From Proales similis (Eukaryota > Rotifera > Eurotatoria > Ploima > Proalidae), in NCBI GenBank assembly GCA_019059635.1, contig JAGVRJ010000001.1:1178001-1242000 (forward strand): 64,000 nucleotides of DNA. The letters are read 5' to 3'. The position numbers and the translations under genes were made by a program. Below, one piece after another: positions 1-11,608 of this stretch; the stretch's first letter is position 1, and the number at the start of each line of letters is the position of its first letter. Under the pieces are notes generated by a model, which saw nothing but the letters and a program-made list of their open reading frames with translations, had not been told where the DNA came from and did no database searches.

Positions 1-1180
1 CGTCGTCCGAACCTTTGGACACTGCCAGCAGAACGACGTCAGTGGCCACTGGAGTGTCCGACTCGCTTATCACATTGAGCCGTTCGATGGCAATGTCTGG
101 CTCTTGCTTGCCTTGACGGATCATGTTCAACAGCTGGCTGTTGCTCATAAAGTCCATTTCGGCGTCGCTCAGCTGATTTTTCATTTTCATGTCGAGATAG
201 CGTTGTGTCTCGGCCTCGAGTCGGCGCACGTCGTCCATGCTCAGGCCGTAATACTCGTCCTGCCAGCACCACGCTTGGCGATGCGAGACCAATATCATGT
301 GTCGAAGAACCGATTCGCTGATGAGCCGCTCCACTCTTGACTGACAGCCCCAGAAGGCGCACTCGATTCGGCACAGCTTGTATGCGCACATGTACTGTAC
401 CGGTTCACCGGGCTTGGCCGGCTCTGTGGCCAAGTTTTTGAGATCTTTGAGCCAGCCAGAGGTGAGCGGGCCCCGTCCAGTCTTGGCTGACTTGAATTTT
501 AGAGGGTCCTCGCACTCGTTGTATTCATTGGGGCTTATTTCTTCGTTCACCATGTCAATGAAGTCTGAAATTGAAGAATAATTGCTGCGAGAGAAGCGTT
601 CAAAAGAGTCGTTTACGGCCAATTACCGACTACGCGATTGGACAGCTCTTTGGGCTTGAGATTAAATGCGTTTTGAGTGTCGCCCAGGTCCGGCAGGTAC
701 TTGCTCTCGATTTCAATACTGAATCCTTTGAACATTTTGTGCTGGTATTTGGTGCGGGTGTACGGATAGAAATTGTGACTCTCCTCTTCGAACAAGAGAG
801 CTGACTTGGGGAATAGGAGGCGAGAGACCGTTTTCAGGCCAGCTTCAGGTTTGCCCATATTTAGTCTATTTTTAGCAAATCTGGGTGTGCCCTGCTCTCC
901 TACCTGGAAGTCGCTCGTCTACATGGTAGACTTTCAATGTGTACTGGCCTTGTTTGCCTTCACTGTCCGAGTAGGGCTTGTTTTCGATAATCTCGACGCC
1001 ACTGCCAGCCCCCACCGACTCGATGCGGCTTTTTTTCTTTTCATTTGAGAGAGAGAAAGCTGTTAGAAGCGAACGAGCTGCGGGCATGAAAGGCTCGCGC
1101 ACCTGTATTGTGTAGAGCTGGCCGATCTGGTATTCCTCCACGCTCATGGGTATGACGATGCGGAACTCCTTGATTATCAT
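1..1180 (-). CDS. PITPNM: RdgB/PITPNM-type phosphatidylinositol transfer protein, 5' part (truncated by window edge)
   Basis: N-terminal PITP domain of a membrane-associated phosphatidylinositol transfer protein, which moves PI and phosphatidic acid at ER-plasma membrane contacts. Exons (minus): 1103-1180, 904-1036, 627-842, 1-564, with phases that join cleanly. The protein starts MIIKEFRIVIPMSVEEYQIG, the classic PITP start. It continues with GSGVEIIENKPY, EEESHNFYPYTRTKY, KTGRGPL, MCAYKLC and HRQAWCWQDE, all family signatures. HRQAWCWQDE and the pattern around it resemble the multidomain RdgB class more than soluble PITP-alpha/beta. After the PITP fold the frame stays open through about 50 more residues to the window edge, so the DDHD and LNS2 domains expected of RdgB would lie outside. 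The family is secure. The RdgB subclass is an inference, because only the N-terminus is visible. Confidence 0.9.
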
Positions 1181-3586
1181 TGTGCCACTGTGCTTCAACA
1201 ACTGGCCAATCTGACTTGCGCTCGCTTGCTATTTTAATTCAAGAAGCTCATAATTTAGTTGAGATTTTCTAAAACGAAACTTCTGCTTTATCGATTGCAT
1301 CAACGCCGTCGAGCTCAAGAGCGAGCAGGCAGAATAGAGAGAACGAGAGCAAAGAAATCGCGCAGATGCATACGCTCTTCAACACTTATCCAACACAAGC
1401 GGCAAACTTAATTGGTGCGATCATCATCAGAAGCGGCAGCAGCAGCAGCAACAATTCAGCAGCCGCTAAACCGTGAAAAATTATTTGGTGACGTCAATAG
1501 CAGATGATAACTAGAAAACAACTGCTCAGGTCACACTTTCAGGCGAGAGAGAGATAAAATCGAAGCGACAGTTTATTGTCTATTGGCTCACCCTCTCTCT
1601 CTCTCTCTCTGAGTTTTTCTTAATTTGCAATTCAATAAATTCGCCAAGCATTCTGATCATTTGGTTGAATGAGTGAAGCAAACCAAACTGCGTTGTTTGC
1701 GCAGACATGTGACATGTGAGTTGATGGCGAATGGAGAATTGATGTTGATGCCTTTGCCTCATGCCTGACGTTAGATGTGCAATCAAGCAAAAAAGAAAAT
1801 TGTTCAACAGGCGCCGGCGGTCGGGGGATGCGTGATTATTGAGCCAGACTTGTTTACGATCGCGAGACGAATGTGTGTGTGTGTGTACACATGAAGACAG
1901 GCACGCGAGTCGGAGGCAATGTCGAGTGCCAGCAACATTGGCAACCGGCACAAACGGCGTACTCATAATGATCGGCAAGAATAAGGGTTGGCCAACGCGC
2001 AGCTCACTGCTTGAATCCGAAGGAGGCAAGTTGCGCATGTCGACTTGCAACTTGATTGCTAGGGCTGTTGTTAGTATATTAATTCGAATTATGATGATTG
2101 CCAGTGGCACCCGATCGGACCGCCACCAGCTGCAATGGCGTTTTTGGCCCTCAACATTTCAAATAAATTGGAAGCGATTCAGAGACTGCAGCCTGCTAAT
2201 AATAAATTATAAATGTTTCTGGCGCTATTCGGGGCCATTATGAAGTTCTATTATGTTGCCGCATGGATGATGAGCCCTGTGGAATGCTGGCACTGTCGAT
2301 AATGCTCTGCCCTGCTGCTGCCGTTTCTGCTGCTGCTTGCCTGTTACTTCACAGACTGCTGGTGCAGACGGTGATGTTCATGAAAGGAATGGTGGTGATG
2401 ATGATCATCATCATGAGCAGATATAATTAGAAATAATGATCATCTTCATCTCATGCGTCCTGAATGCATGACCGACTGATTGAAAATGCTGATTTGGCCT
2501 TCAGTGGTGAGCAATATGCTGCTTCCTCTAATTAAATTCACACGCCAGTGAGCAATGCGAAAGACTGAAGAAATAAAGACGAAATGAGAAAATCTTGCTG
2601 TGATGAGTTGTTTCAACGTTCAAGGAGCAAAACCAAAGGAAGACAATCAACCAAAAGAAGAAGAAAAAGCAGCGAAAGAGAATGAGAAAATAAAGGAAAC
2701 GCACTGAGGCTAGAAGGCAAGGACACAGACCTATTTGAAGGAAAGAGAGAAAATCGATTGACGACTCGGCTTTGAAAAAAAAAAATTGCACTCTCATCAT
2801 CGCAATCTCATTGATCTACGAACGCACTGCTTGCTATCTAGCTCATGACGATGATTACGAACGCAGCAAGAATCAATTGTTGACATTTATGCCGACTTAT
2901 TTGCATTTAAATTAATAAGCTAATTGCAGATGGAATGAGGGGGGAATAATTCAAATGGGAATGGACGCGCAATCAACTTCCTGCAAAACATGTGCCAAGG
3001 AAGAGCACGCGAGAGAGAGAGAGAGAACAGTAGATTCGTTAAAGGAATAAAGTCTGCCCGATTCACTTGAGAATAAACACTTTGGCTAATGTTGACATAG
3101 CGATACGTCATTGTCGTCAACCCTGATCGACGCTTATTTCTTTTTGCGCGTTCGTAATGCACTTTGAAAATCGCAGCAGCGCCCGGACTTAACGAGGCAA
3201 ACTTAGTTGCATAATTACGGCCAGAATTACGTCGCCTGATAATATAATTCATAAAAGAAATTGCCTTTCTCAAGCTCTTGTTGGTTGTGCGCTCTGAACA
3301 ATCAAATACTGTGCGCCCTCTTAAATACTCGGCACGATTTTCGCGCCATTCATTCCCGATCGGTCGATCAATCATGATGCGATGGCGCATTTCAAATTTG
3401 GCTCACTTCCGGCTTTTTAGGCCAGCTGATCGATATTTGTCCACAAGCCAAATACAGGGCCAGAGAAAGAAAAACATTTCCCCGCTGAAGGGACACTCGC
3501 TGTGCTTTTTTTTTTCCTCCTTTTTTATTCACTGAATTGACGCAAGAGCAAACGAGAGTTACATTCCGTTCTTAATTAGCATCGCC
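1181..3586. other. Intergenic, no gene supported
   Basis: About 2.4 kb between the RdgB start and the YRDC stop. It holds CT and GT microsatellites, an 18-base perfect palindrome at 2396-2413 and stretches of AT-rich sequence. Open frames on both strands (for example 1580-2110 and 2920-3390 minus) have low-complexity products and no splice-consistent partners, so I treat them as chance. Upstream regulatory sequence of the RdgB gene is the likely content. Confidence 0.5.
1593..1610. repeat. (CT)n microsatellite
   Basis: Nine uninterrupted CT units in the intergenic region upstream of the RdgB gene. Confidence 0.9.
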
Positions 3587-4460
3587 TCAATCGGTTCGTC
3601 TAGTGAGCTTGCAATCGTCGACGAGTGTTTTCAGCACTTGTTCGTAATGGCTGCGCGAATGTTGTGATGCTTATCGATTCGCACGAGTTATTTGCACTCA
3701 CCTGCCATCCCTAATTATTCTAAATGTGCCCGGCTGAGTCAAGTCGATCACTGTGGAGCCGGCTTTGGCCTCTACGCTGTCGCTAAGCTGTCCTCCGTCG
3801 ACAATCAGATTCAACTCGGTCCAAATGCTCTCAAATTCCTTGGATCGATGCAAGAAATGCTTGCTTCAAGTCAAATAGAGAAGAGAGCTACTTTGATGTT
3901 GAGTGAGCTCGGCTGATTGCTGATATTGGCCGAGGTGAGAGCAATTGGCTCGTTGCAGCGACGAGCGAGCTCGATCATGAACTCGTGGTTGGGAATGCGA
4001 ATGCCGATCGACCTGGTGTCCGGATTTAGTCGAGCAGGCAAAGTCGGCTTCCGGTCGAAACAGAGTGTCACTGGTCCCGGAAGGAGCAGGTCAAGCGCCT
4101 CTTTGTTCAATGTTGAATGTGACCACCTGCAATCTGAGCTGAGTAGGAGAGAAGAGAAGAAACGAGCTGAATATCCAACTTTTCTACATCATCGCTCCAT
4201 CCGACGGTGATGGCCAGCGGTTTGGCAAGACTACGTCCTTTGATCTGGTAGATGCGTTCAAGCGATCGCTCGTTACAAGCGAGGCATGCCAGGCCGTAGA
4301 TGGTGTCGGTTGGCACCGCGATCACTCCTCCCGATTTGAGTACATTTGTGACCAATGTGAGATCGCGCAGGGCCTCTGTTAATTCATCATTTTTACGCAA
4401 TCGACGCTTTGCTCGTCGCTCTAGTTACTAACCGGTGACAGTGATTATCTTGGAGGACAT
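3587..4460 (-). CDS. YRDC: YrdC-domain threonylcarbamoyl-AMP synthase
   Basis: Makes threonylcarbamoyl-AMP from threonine, bicarbonate and ATP, the first step of t6A37 tRNA modification. Exons (minus): 4433-4460, 4180-4375, 3892-4126, 3702-3838, 3587-3650; CDS 660 bases, 219 residues. Motifs: GVIAVPTDTIYGLAC, IKGRSLAKPLA, LLPGPVTL, IGIRIPNH, PIALTSAN, and VDGGQ followed by GSTVID, in the family order. I chose the ATG at 4460 because a 57-base intron then joins it in frame to the second exon; the open frame of exon 2 alone has no ATG. It is shorter than human YRDC (279 residues), mainly at the N-terminus, so a mitochondrial presequence is not obvious. It lies 472 bases downstream of ALG11 on the same strand. 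Confidence 0.92.
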
Positions 4461-4932
4461 TTGGTTTGGACTGTTATCCAGGCAAGTGTTCTAGAGCTGA
4501 ATCAGAAAATAGAAGAATAGATCAGAAAATAGTGTTCTCTCAAGTGACAAGCCACTAAAAATATTTTCGTATGCGTTCAAGTTTGAAAACGAGTTTGGGT
4601 TGCAACCGTTGCGAATTATGACGAAATTATAAGTCGCTAGTTAGAAGAACGCACGTGTACATGCCAGCCGGCTTGTTTGAGTGAAAGCAGATTTCAGTCA
4701 GTATAAGAGTCACACACAACTGGTTCCCATCTGCCCGCAAGATTCAGGATTCAGAATGAGCGAATTGCTCATTGCAAGTTTATAGCGAAATGCTCAATTT
4801 ATAGGCGACGAGTCAGAGACGCAAGATTTGAAATTCGACTGAAATTAATTAGAAACAGTTTCGGCTAATGGTCTGGGTTGGAAAACTAAAAGAACGAAAG
4901 CCAAAAAAAAACAAAATGGGGACCAATGAACA

Positions 4933-6589
4933 TCACTGGAGTTTCTTATCGCGGAGCTCGTTGAAGCAGAGTTCGTTGAACGTTTCGATGAACTTGAGAT
5001 TGAACGCGTCTTGATTGAACTTTTTCACTTGCTGCAGAGCGGCCTCTCTGATCTCGGCGCGTTTTCTTATGCTCATCTCGTAGATGGTGTAAAGTGCGTC
5101 GCAATACTCCTGTTCGGTGGAGGCGAGAAAGCCGGTGCGCTGGCCTTTGTAGGGAACGACAATGTCCATTTGAGGACCGGCCGAGTTGTGAGCGAGCATC
5201 ACGGTGCCGGCCGCCATGCATTCGACAACCGCAATGCCGAAATGCTCGTCAATCATCGAGTGAATGCCCACGGCCGACTCGGACAACGAGTCGAGCAAGC
5301 GTTCGAACGTAAAGTTGAGTCGGAACTCGACCCGGTCACTGACGTCTAGTTGCCTGGCGAGCTTCTTCAAATCTTCCACTCTTTGCTCGTCCTCGCTGCC
5401 ACGGCAGCTTCCCACAATCAGCAGCTTGACTGGGCCCAGATCGACGTTTTGGCTCCTCAGCCTTAAACAGACAAACGGTCACTGAGCGAATTTCTTCTTG
5501 TCCATCGATCGATTTGAACCAACCTTTGGACAAACATCGCAAACGATTTGATCTGAAGCTGGTGGTTCTTTTCAGGTCGGATTTGAGCCACCGAAATGAT
5601 GAAGAAATTCTTGTCATGAGATTCGCGTGAGAAGACCGACTCGAACTTGAGCACGTCGCAGGGCGGGTAGACAATGCGGCTCCGATAGGCAAGTTTCCAC
5701 AGCTGGTTTATGTGGCCTTGGGTCCAGCTCGAGTTTGTCATCACACAATCGGCACATTGACCACACCAGCTGTAGACTGCCGCGAACAGCTTGTAGTAAA
5801 TCAGCTTGGCCTGAGTCAGTGTGCGGCTTTTGCTTATCAATTGTCGATTATTGAACGCCGCGCTCTGAGTTGAGACTCGCTCGAGCATGTCCGTGCTAAT
5901 TGTCGGATAGTGAGTGTAGCAGCAGACTGGCACTCGGGCGAAGTAGCGAAACAGCGGATAAGTGAACGCGTAGCCCGTAGTCTCAAAATAGACGTCTGGC
6001 ACGCATCTCAGGGCCGCCTCTACTCCAAGGATCAGCGATCCGACGCTTTGGCCTTGATCAAAAATTAGGATAATTCAGGCTCGTCGGCCTGGCCTCATCA
6101 GCCTCGTCATGCTCACCGAGAAGAGTGAAAATTGGATAATACTTGTCAAGGACAAGAAATCTGAGCCTCAAGTAGACGAACTTGGTGCGCTCTGGCGAAA
6201 GCTTGATGGTGAAGCGGTCTTCGGCCTTTTGTATCAGACTCTGCTCTGTGGCCTCTCGGTCGCCTGTGTAGACAATGCAGACGCAGTTCGGGTATCTGCT
6301 CGGTCGGAAAAGTCAGTTTTCTCACGTACACATCAAGTCTGGTCCAAATGAATTACGTGTCTTGCAGGATCTTGATCGCACTCCACAGAACGCGTTCGCC
6401 GCCGCCGCCAGAGTTGCAAAACGGGTGAAAAAACGCAACGGTGAAAGGCTTGATGGATGGAGACGAACGATCGCCTGATGCCGTCTCATATTGACTCAAA
6501 TATCGGCTCCTGGTCTTTGTCTTTATATGGCAAAGAATGAGGAAAAATGCAACGCTGGCTATGACCAGTTCAAGGCCGAACAGAATCAT
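4933..6589 (-). CDS. ALG11: ALG11, GDP-Man:Man3GlcNAc2-PP-dolichol alpha-1,2-mannosyltransferase
   Basis: Adds the fourth and fifth mannoses to the dolichol-linked N-glycan precursor on the cytosolic face of the ER. Exons (minus): 6357-6589, 6117-6295, 5524-6052, 4933-5461; CDS 1470 bases, 489 residues, close to the human length. An N-terminal hydrophobic anchor ([19 protein letters not shown]) is followed by the GT-B fold: [61 protein letters not shown], and the GT4 donor motif [15 protein letters not shown]. The start ATG is one base after an acceptor-like TTCAAG preceded by a T-rich run. Only 176 bases separate it from the eIF3H stop upstream, so co-transcription is possible. Confidence 0.95.
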
Positions 6590-6715
6590 CCTTGAATTTT
6601 AATTTTAAAAACAAAATGAACCGCGAAATGCTAATTGCCGGCACTGGAGCATTCAGCTTATTATGACTGAGGCGTTTAGGTCGAACGAGAAGCCGCGAAT
6701 GGGTGGTTTGACGGG

Positions 6716-6721
6716 TTTATT
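6716..6721 (-). terminator. Polyadenylation signal AATAAA of eIF3H
   Basis: AATAAA on the minus strand 45 bases after the eIF3H stop codon. About 125 bases further on is the ALG11 start. Confidence 0.6.
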
Positions 6722-6765
6722 TGGAAACGAGAGCGGAGCCGAACGAACGTCTCATGCAGTTTCCC

Positions 6766-8070
6766 TTACTTCTGAAGCGATTCGGCAATGAACAAGTTGC
6801 TGAAGCTCTGCGCTGTGAACTCGTCAATCTGCTCGCTGTAGATTTTCATTTGGTTCGATATCAGCAGCGACTCGAGGCGCGAAATGGCCGGAATGGGCTT
6901 GAATATTTTGTTTATGTCTTCTTCGGGCAATGGCGGCTCACCTCGGGCGCGTCTGGCCGAGTTCTCTGCTTCCTGTTCACGAGTCAAATATTGAGGCTCT
7001 GATCAGTCTATCGCTGAGCTACTCACTCGTTTCTGCAAGTGTTGCTGTTTGGCGTGGTTTTGCTTTTGAACCTGCTTGTGATAGTTCAAGTATTTGTTGG
7101 TCTCACTGAACAGCTCGTCGACGTTCTCAATCATGGATCGCATTACTTTCTCGAGCACATTGCTAGACGAGCACGCAATTTGAGTCAACTGTGAAAGTAA
7201 TACGCGAGCGCCACTCATACCTGGTGGAGAGGTCGAGGAAGCTGTACTGCTTCGGCATCGGCTTCATTTCTTCGATCTCGGCCAAGATTGAGTTGAGAAG
7301 GTGCGAGTTTTTAATAACCACCGGCAACTCTTCCATCACACTCTCGTGAGTCAGCTTTTGATCTCTGACGCTTTTAATCGTTCAAATCGTTGATTGCGAG
7401 GCGAGAGCGCGCCGAGTCGAAATAGAGACATACGCTTCGGGTGAAAAGTCGTGTCGCTTTTGCAGCTCCATCATTTCGGGCGTGAGTCTGTATGCCTTGA
7501 GGAAAATGGAGCCGTGCTGGGTCTTGAACGGATCTTGATTGTCAAAGTTAAAATGAAAAGAAAAGGCGCACTTGAGCCTTGTGTTCTACCGTAGATGAGC
7601 ACTACCGAGTCGTCAATGTCCGACTGATACATGTAGTGGTCCTCGATGAAGTTTTTGGTCACAAAACTGCTAAACAGACTGCTCTGGTACCAGCCGACGA
7701 TCAGATGGTCGACGTTCAAATGGCGAAACGTTTTCAGGTTGTCTGTGATGAAGTTGTCGTCGTAGTCGCCGTTTGAGCTCAGTTTATTATTTTCGTTGGG
7801 CAATGCGAAGCAGTTGGTGATCTCGAACCGTTTGCGCGGCGGGCTCGACAGCTGCTGAACCATGCCGGTCAAAATTCCTTGACTCAGCTCAGCGCCGCCG
7901 CCCATCTCTTGGCAATGCTTAACGATTTTCATGAGGACCAGCGCGTCCACTTGAACAAAGTCGTCTCGGCTGTTGACCACGTCAGCGGCCGCTGACGCTG
8001 GCGTGATGGTCGATGCGGCGGCCGGTTGGTTAGACGACGTGGACGCAGAGTTTCGCTGACGAGATGACAT
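6766..8070 (-). CDS. EIF3H: Eukaryotic translation initiation factor 3 subunit H
   Basis: MPN-domain subunit of the eIF3 complex that acts in 40S recruitment. Exons (minus): 7590-8070, 7434-7533, 7221-7370, 7027-7162, 6766-6972; CDS 1074 bases, 357 residues (human 352). The MPN fold starts near residue 38 ([19 protein letters not shown]), and there is no JAMM metal motif, as expected for this inactive subunit. Other family signatures are [33 protein letters not shown] and [19 protein letters not shown], and the end [17 protein letters not shown] matches the eIF3h tail. The third intron is placed to GTCTAG before CAATGTG; this closes the frame and gives a 58-base intron. It starts 409 bases from the divergent PHF10-like gene, so a shared promoter region is likely. 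Confidence 0.94.
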
Positions 8071-8479
8071 TTTTCTAAAACGTTCAAATATTCGCTCTTG
8101 AGTTCAAATCCGATTTTCGTCCCACTGCTGCTCGAATAGCGCACCGATGTGTATTAAATTCTAATTTAAAAAAAAAAAATCTATAGACGGATGATTTATT
8201 CGCTTTGATCGCCGAGCTCGTGCATTTCGCGTGCAATTTTAGATGCATGTATAAGGGAGACAAGTCTAACTTTGCCCTCTATGCAGATTGATTCAAATTC
8301 GGCGTCTAATCGAATCAAGATCCAAGCTGTTCGGGTCAAAAAAGCCAGTTGAAGAGTTTGCCATTGAATTAGCCTTGGCGAGTATGAATTTGATGATTGG
8401 CGCTAGGAAATAGGGCATTTACAAAGGCACGACACAATGTTAAGTTTATTGTGCGACGAGGGTCTGTCTAATAACATAC

Positions 8480-10482
8480 ATGGATCCCGTGTCCTTACTT
8501 GACAGTTTGATGACCGGCGATTCAATCGTTAATAGAAGGGCCATGGAAGAGAATCGTGAGATGATGATTGAGGAGAACGCCTTGGACGGGTTCGATGAGT
8601 ATGCGGACAAGAATGGCCTGCCACAGATCGGTTCGGTTGAAGAGACCACACAAGACGTGGCCGACGACGACGACGACGACGAAGAGGCCAGCCGCACAAT
8701 CATGTCCACATTGGATGTAACTGACGACGTAAGTCAGTCGTCGGCCACAGCAGACGCCCGACCGGTCAAGCGCAAGCGGCGCAGCAAGTTTCAAATGATG
8801 ATGCAGCAAAGCGAACACATAACGGCCAAGGACATATTCATCTACCGATGGCCTCTTGACGAAACGGAAGCAAACGAAGCCCAAGACGCTGAACCGATCC
8901 TAATCACAAACGTCAACGACGACAACGTCTATGTCCTGCAAGAGCAAGTGAGCGAGTATCTCGAAGTGAAATCGTTCAAGCGAAAGTATCCAGGTAAAGC
9001 AAGCAGTTCTCGCCTAGACCATTAACTTGACCTAATAATTGGACAATTCGACAACAGACATCTTCAGGAGACTGATCGATCTCAAAGAAAGGGAGTATAT
9101 CAAAGAGAGGCATGTGGTGAGCGAGACCCAGTGCGATCTTGGACTGACCGCGCTCAAGCTCGCCGACTGCCTCGACATAATGGCCAAAGACTATCAGCAG
9201 AAATTCGTCGAGTTCAACGAGCACCTGAACGCGCGACGCAAGCAGGACATGATCGCGTTGATGAACAAAAAGCGGCAGCAGCGGGAGGCGCAGAAGCAGA
9301 TGACGGCCGAGAAGCTGGCCGACCTTGTAAAGCAGGCGGCGCAGGCAGCCAGCGAGTTCAATTCAAACATAATTCGAGAGCGCAAGGAAGAGAGGAAGTT
9401 CTACTTCGACTCGCAGACGATGCGCGTCCAAGTACCACGCTGCGATCGCTATGATCTGAAAAAGCAAGTTCGCCTCAAGCCCTACCCAGTCGCCCTGATT
9501 GAAGGCCAGTACAGCCACTACTATAAGCAATATTCGAGCGAACAGCTCAAGTACATGCCGGTCGAGACTCCGCTCAAGTCAATTGAAGTTCCCGGTCAGC
9601 TAGAGCTGGAACAGCACAAGCGAGCGGAGCTGCCGAGCGAAACTGCGCCAAGCGTCGAATTGCGCACACTTGTAGAAACTAATCGAACGCCGACGATGAG
9701 CAGCAGCTTTTCAGTCAATACCCGAACGAATTCAAATCAGGCGCCGACGATCGCCAAGCTCCTGCAGACGTCGTCAAACGCGGGCACGCCTCTGCTCTCT
9801 TCGCTCAACATAAAGCCATGCTACGTGTGCGCCAAGAGCTCGTTGGAGCAGCTGATGATCCACTGCTCGAGCTGTGAGCGCTACAGCCATTCCAACTGCC
9901 TCGAGCTCAATCCGGACCTCGTCGACTGGCAGTACATACGCAGCTACAACTGGCAGTGTATGGACTGCAAACGCTGCAGCAGTTGCAATGAGCCGCACGA
10001 CGAAGACAAAATGATGTTCTGCGACCGATGCGACAGAGGCCATCATACCTACTGCGTTGGAGTTGAGGACGTGCCTGCCGGCACGTGGCTGTGTGGCACA
10101 TGCACAGCCAGCAAGCCGCAGGCAAGCAAGTCCAACTCGGAGATCAGAGCGATGCTGGAAAAGAACGAGAACACGCCGGCGAGCGGTGGCGCGCCTGGCT
10201 CGCCCAGCAAGCAGTCTGTTGGCCGCACGGGACGCCGCGGTCGACCGCCTGGCTCTGTGGCCAAGTCAAGAAGCAGCTCGGCACGTCAAACGCCGTAAGT
10301 GCCCATCATCGCTCATCACCAAACAGTCCATCTAAACAGCTTTTTGATTGAGCAGTAAGCCGGCGACACCTGCGAGACGAATCGATCCGAGCGACTTTGA
10401 GAACGAAAACATGTGCAACGAAGATCACACTTTCAAGGTCGCCTCGTCGCCGACCGGTCCACGTCGAATCGAATTTGCCTGA
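8480..10482 (+). CDS. PHF10: PHF10/SAYP-like double PHD-finger protein (PBAF subunit family)
   Basis: Chromatin-remodelling factor of the PHF10/BAF45a/SAYP family, which attaches to the PBAF SWI/SNF complex. Exons: 8480-8993, 9058-10294, 10356-10482; CDS 1878 bases, 625 residues. The acidic, Lys/Arg-containing N-terminus leads into the SAY region: YRWPL, VLQEQVSEYLEVKSFKRKYP, RHVVSETQCDLGLTAL, EFNSNIIRERKEERKFYFD and YPVALIEGQYSHYYKQY. Two tandem PHD fingers follow (CYVCAKSSLEQLMIHCSSC and MMFCDRCDRGHHTYCVG, then WLCGTC). The C-terminal tail has Gly/Arg and Ser-rich AT-hook-like sequence (GRRGRPPG). An AATAAA lies about 35 bases after the stop. Whether the animal has separate PHF10 and DPF paralogues cannot be told here; the SAY region favours PHF10. 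Confidence 0.93.
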
Positions 10483-10742
10483 ATCTCTTCTCAATTGTGT
10501 CATCTTTTTCATTTTAATAATAAAACGCAGCATTCCTCTCGCAGCATTCGCGTCTTGCTCTTTTCTTCCACCCTCCTCCAGAGTTGGCTTCATGCGCCGA
10601 CCTAGACGCCAAATCTCTTGCAAACATTTGCGCTTCCCATTTAGCTGATCAAAATTGACGCTTAACAAATGAGTCGATTAAGACTAGCGTTTGATCAATG
10701 CAACAACTGCGCGCTTTTCAATCTCACTCAATCGCGACCGAG

Positions 10743-10748
10743 TATAAG
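10743..10748 (+). promoter_or_regulatory. TATA-like element before the small TPX2-like gene
   Basis: TATAAG about 93 bases upstream of the ATG at 10836. It suggests that the next gene has its own promoter rather than being co-transcribed with the PHF10-like gene. A weak match, inferred from position. Confidence 0.35.
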
Positions 10749-10835
10749 GCCAAGTGAACGAGACCACAGCCGACACAGCAGAGTTGAAATTTTTCGAGCT
10801 GAACGCCAACACTCGAACACTTTCAATATTTAACA

Positions 10836-11583
10836 ATGGCTCACAACACTTCTCTTGACGACCTTGAATGGGAATGCCCTCAATTTGTCGACTTTACCAA
10901 ACTCGAGACGTTTGAGTCGAACGACGGCGCCGACAAGATATTCGGTTGGTCTCTCCTCTCCAACTAATTTCAGCGTTGAGTTTCATCACTCGCTCGGTTT
11001 GCTTGCAGAGGGCCGAGTGGTTGGCGAATCGATTCAGATTGACTTCATTCGAATGAACAGCGCCGACGCATTCTTCAGGCCTGGCGAGGTTTTTGCCTGC
11101 GGTGGTAACTCAGTCTGATGTTTGAATTCATGCTGGACAAGTACTAATAGACGACTGTTCATCGTCCAGACGAGGTAATAGACGAGGCGAACCGCTTGCT
11201 CCAAGCGAACATGAGCAAGAAAAGCACCAGGCGTCGCTCGAAAAGCTGCAACGGACCGGTCATGCTGAACAAAACGCTTCAAATCGAAGAGAAATTAAGC
11301 AGTTTGCTAAGCGAGGAAGCAAGCACCAAATCTGCGTGCAAAAAAGCGCATCCGTTTTACCAGAGCATTAGATTCATTCGCAAGCTAGGCAGTGTAAAGA
11401 ACGAGAGCGAGCAAACTATAGAAGGCAAAGGTAACTGTCGCCGCAACGTTCAAGCAGAAGTGAATTTTTTAAAATCCGATTAAAGCAGCAATCAAAGCGG
11501 CCAGCAGTGGATTTTGGCACACCATGATCAAGGCCATTAAAAAGGTTCCGTCGGCGCGGCAGCGCAAGTTTCTGGTCCAGTGA
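10836..11583 (+). CDS. Small basic protein with a TPX2-like N-terminal motif
   Basis: Exons 10836-10944, 11009-11104, 11170-11430, 11489-11583; CDS 561 bases, 186 residues. The N-terminus (LEWECPQFVDFTKLE, then DGADKIFEG) lines up by eye with the Aurora-A-binding start of TPX2, where an aromatic-acidic-X-Pro segment, an F-hydrophobic-N/D-F segment and a D-X-aromatic-F-E segment occur in the same order and spacing. The middle is Lys/Arg and Ser-rich (SKKSTRRRSKSCNGP), the C-terminus is basic (IKAIKKVPSARQRKF), and no long TPX2 repeats are present. If the match is right, this is a miniature TPX2-type Aurora activator; if not, it is a novel nuclear-type basic protein. The gene structure is well supported, the identity is not. 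Confidence 0.6.
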
Positions 11584-11602
11584 TGTTCTTCCAGTGCATT
11601 TG

Positions 11603-11608
11603 AATAAA
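11603..11608 (+). terminator. Polyadenylation signal AATAAA
   Basis: AATAAA 20 bases after the stop of the small TPX2-like gene. Confidence 0.65.

Noticed and set aside
1580-2110. 176-codon minus-strand open frame
   Set aside because: Starts in a CT repeat, encodes simple-sequence peptides (SERERERVS) and has no splice partners.
7003-7218. ATG at 7218 as a separate small gene start
   Set aside because: It is intron and exon 4 sequence of eIF3H read in another frame; the eIF3H model accounts for it.
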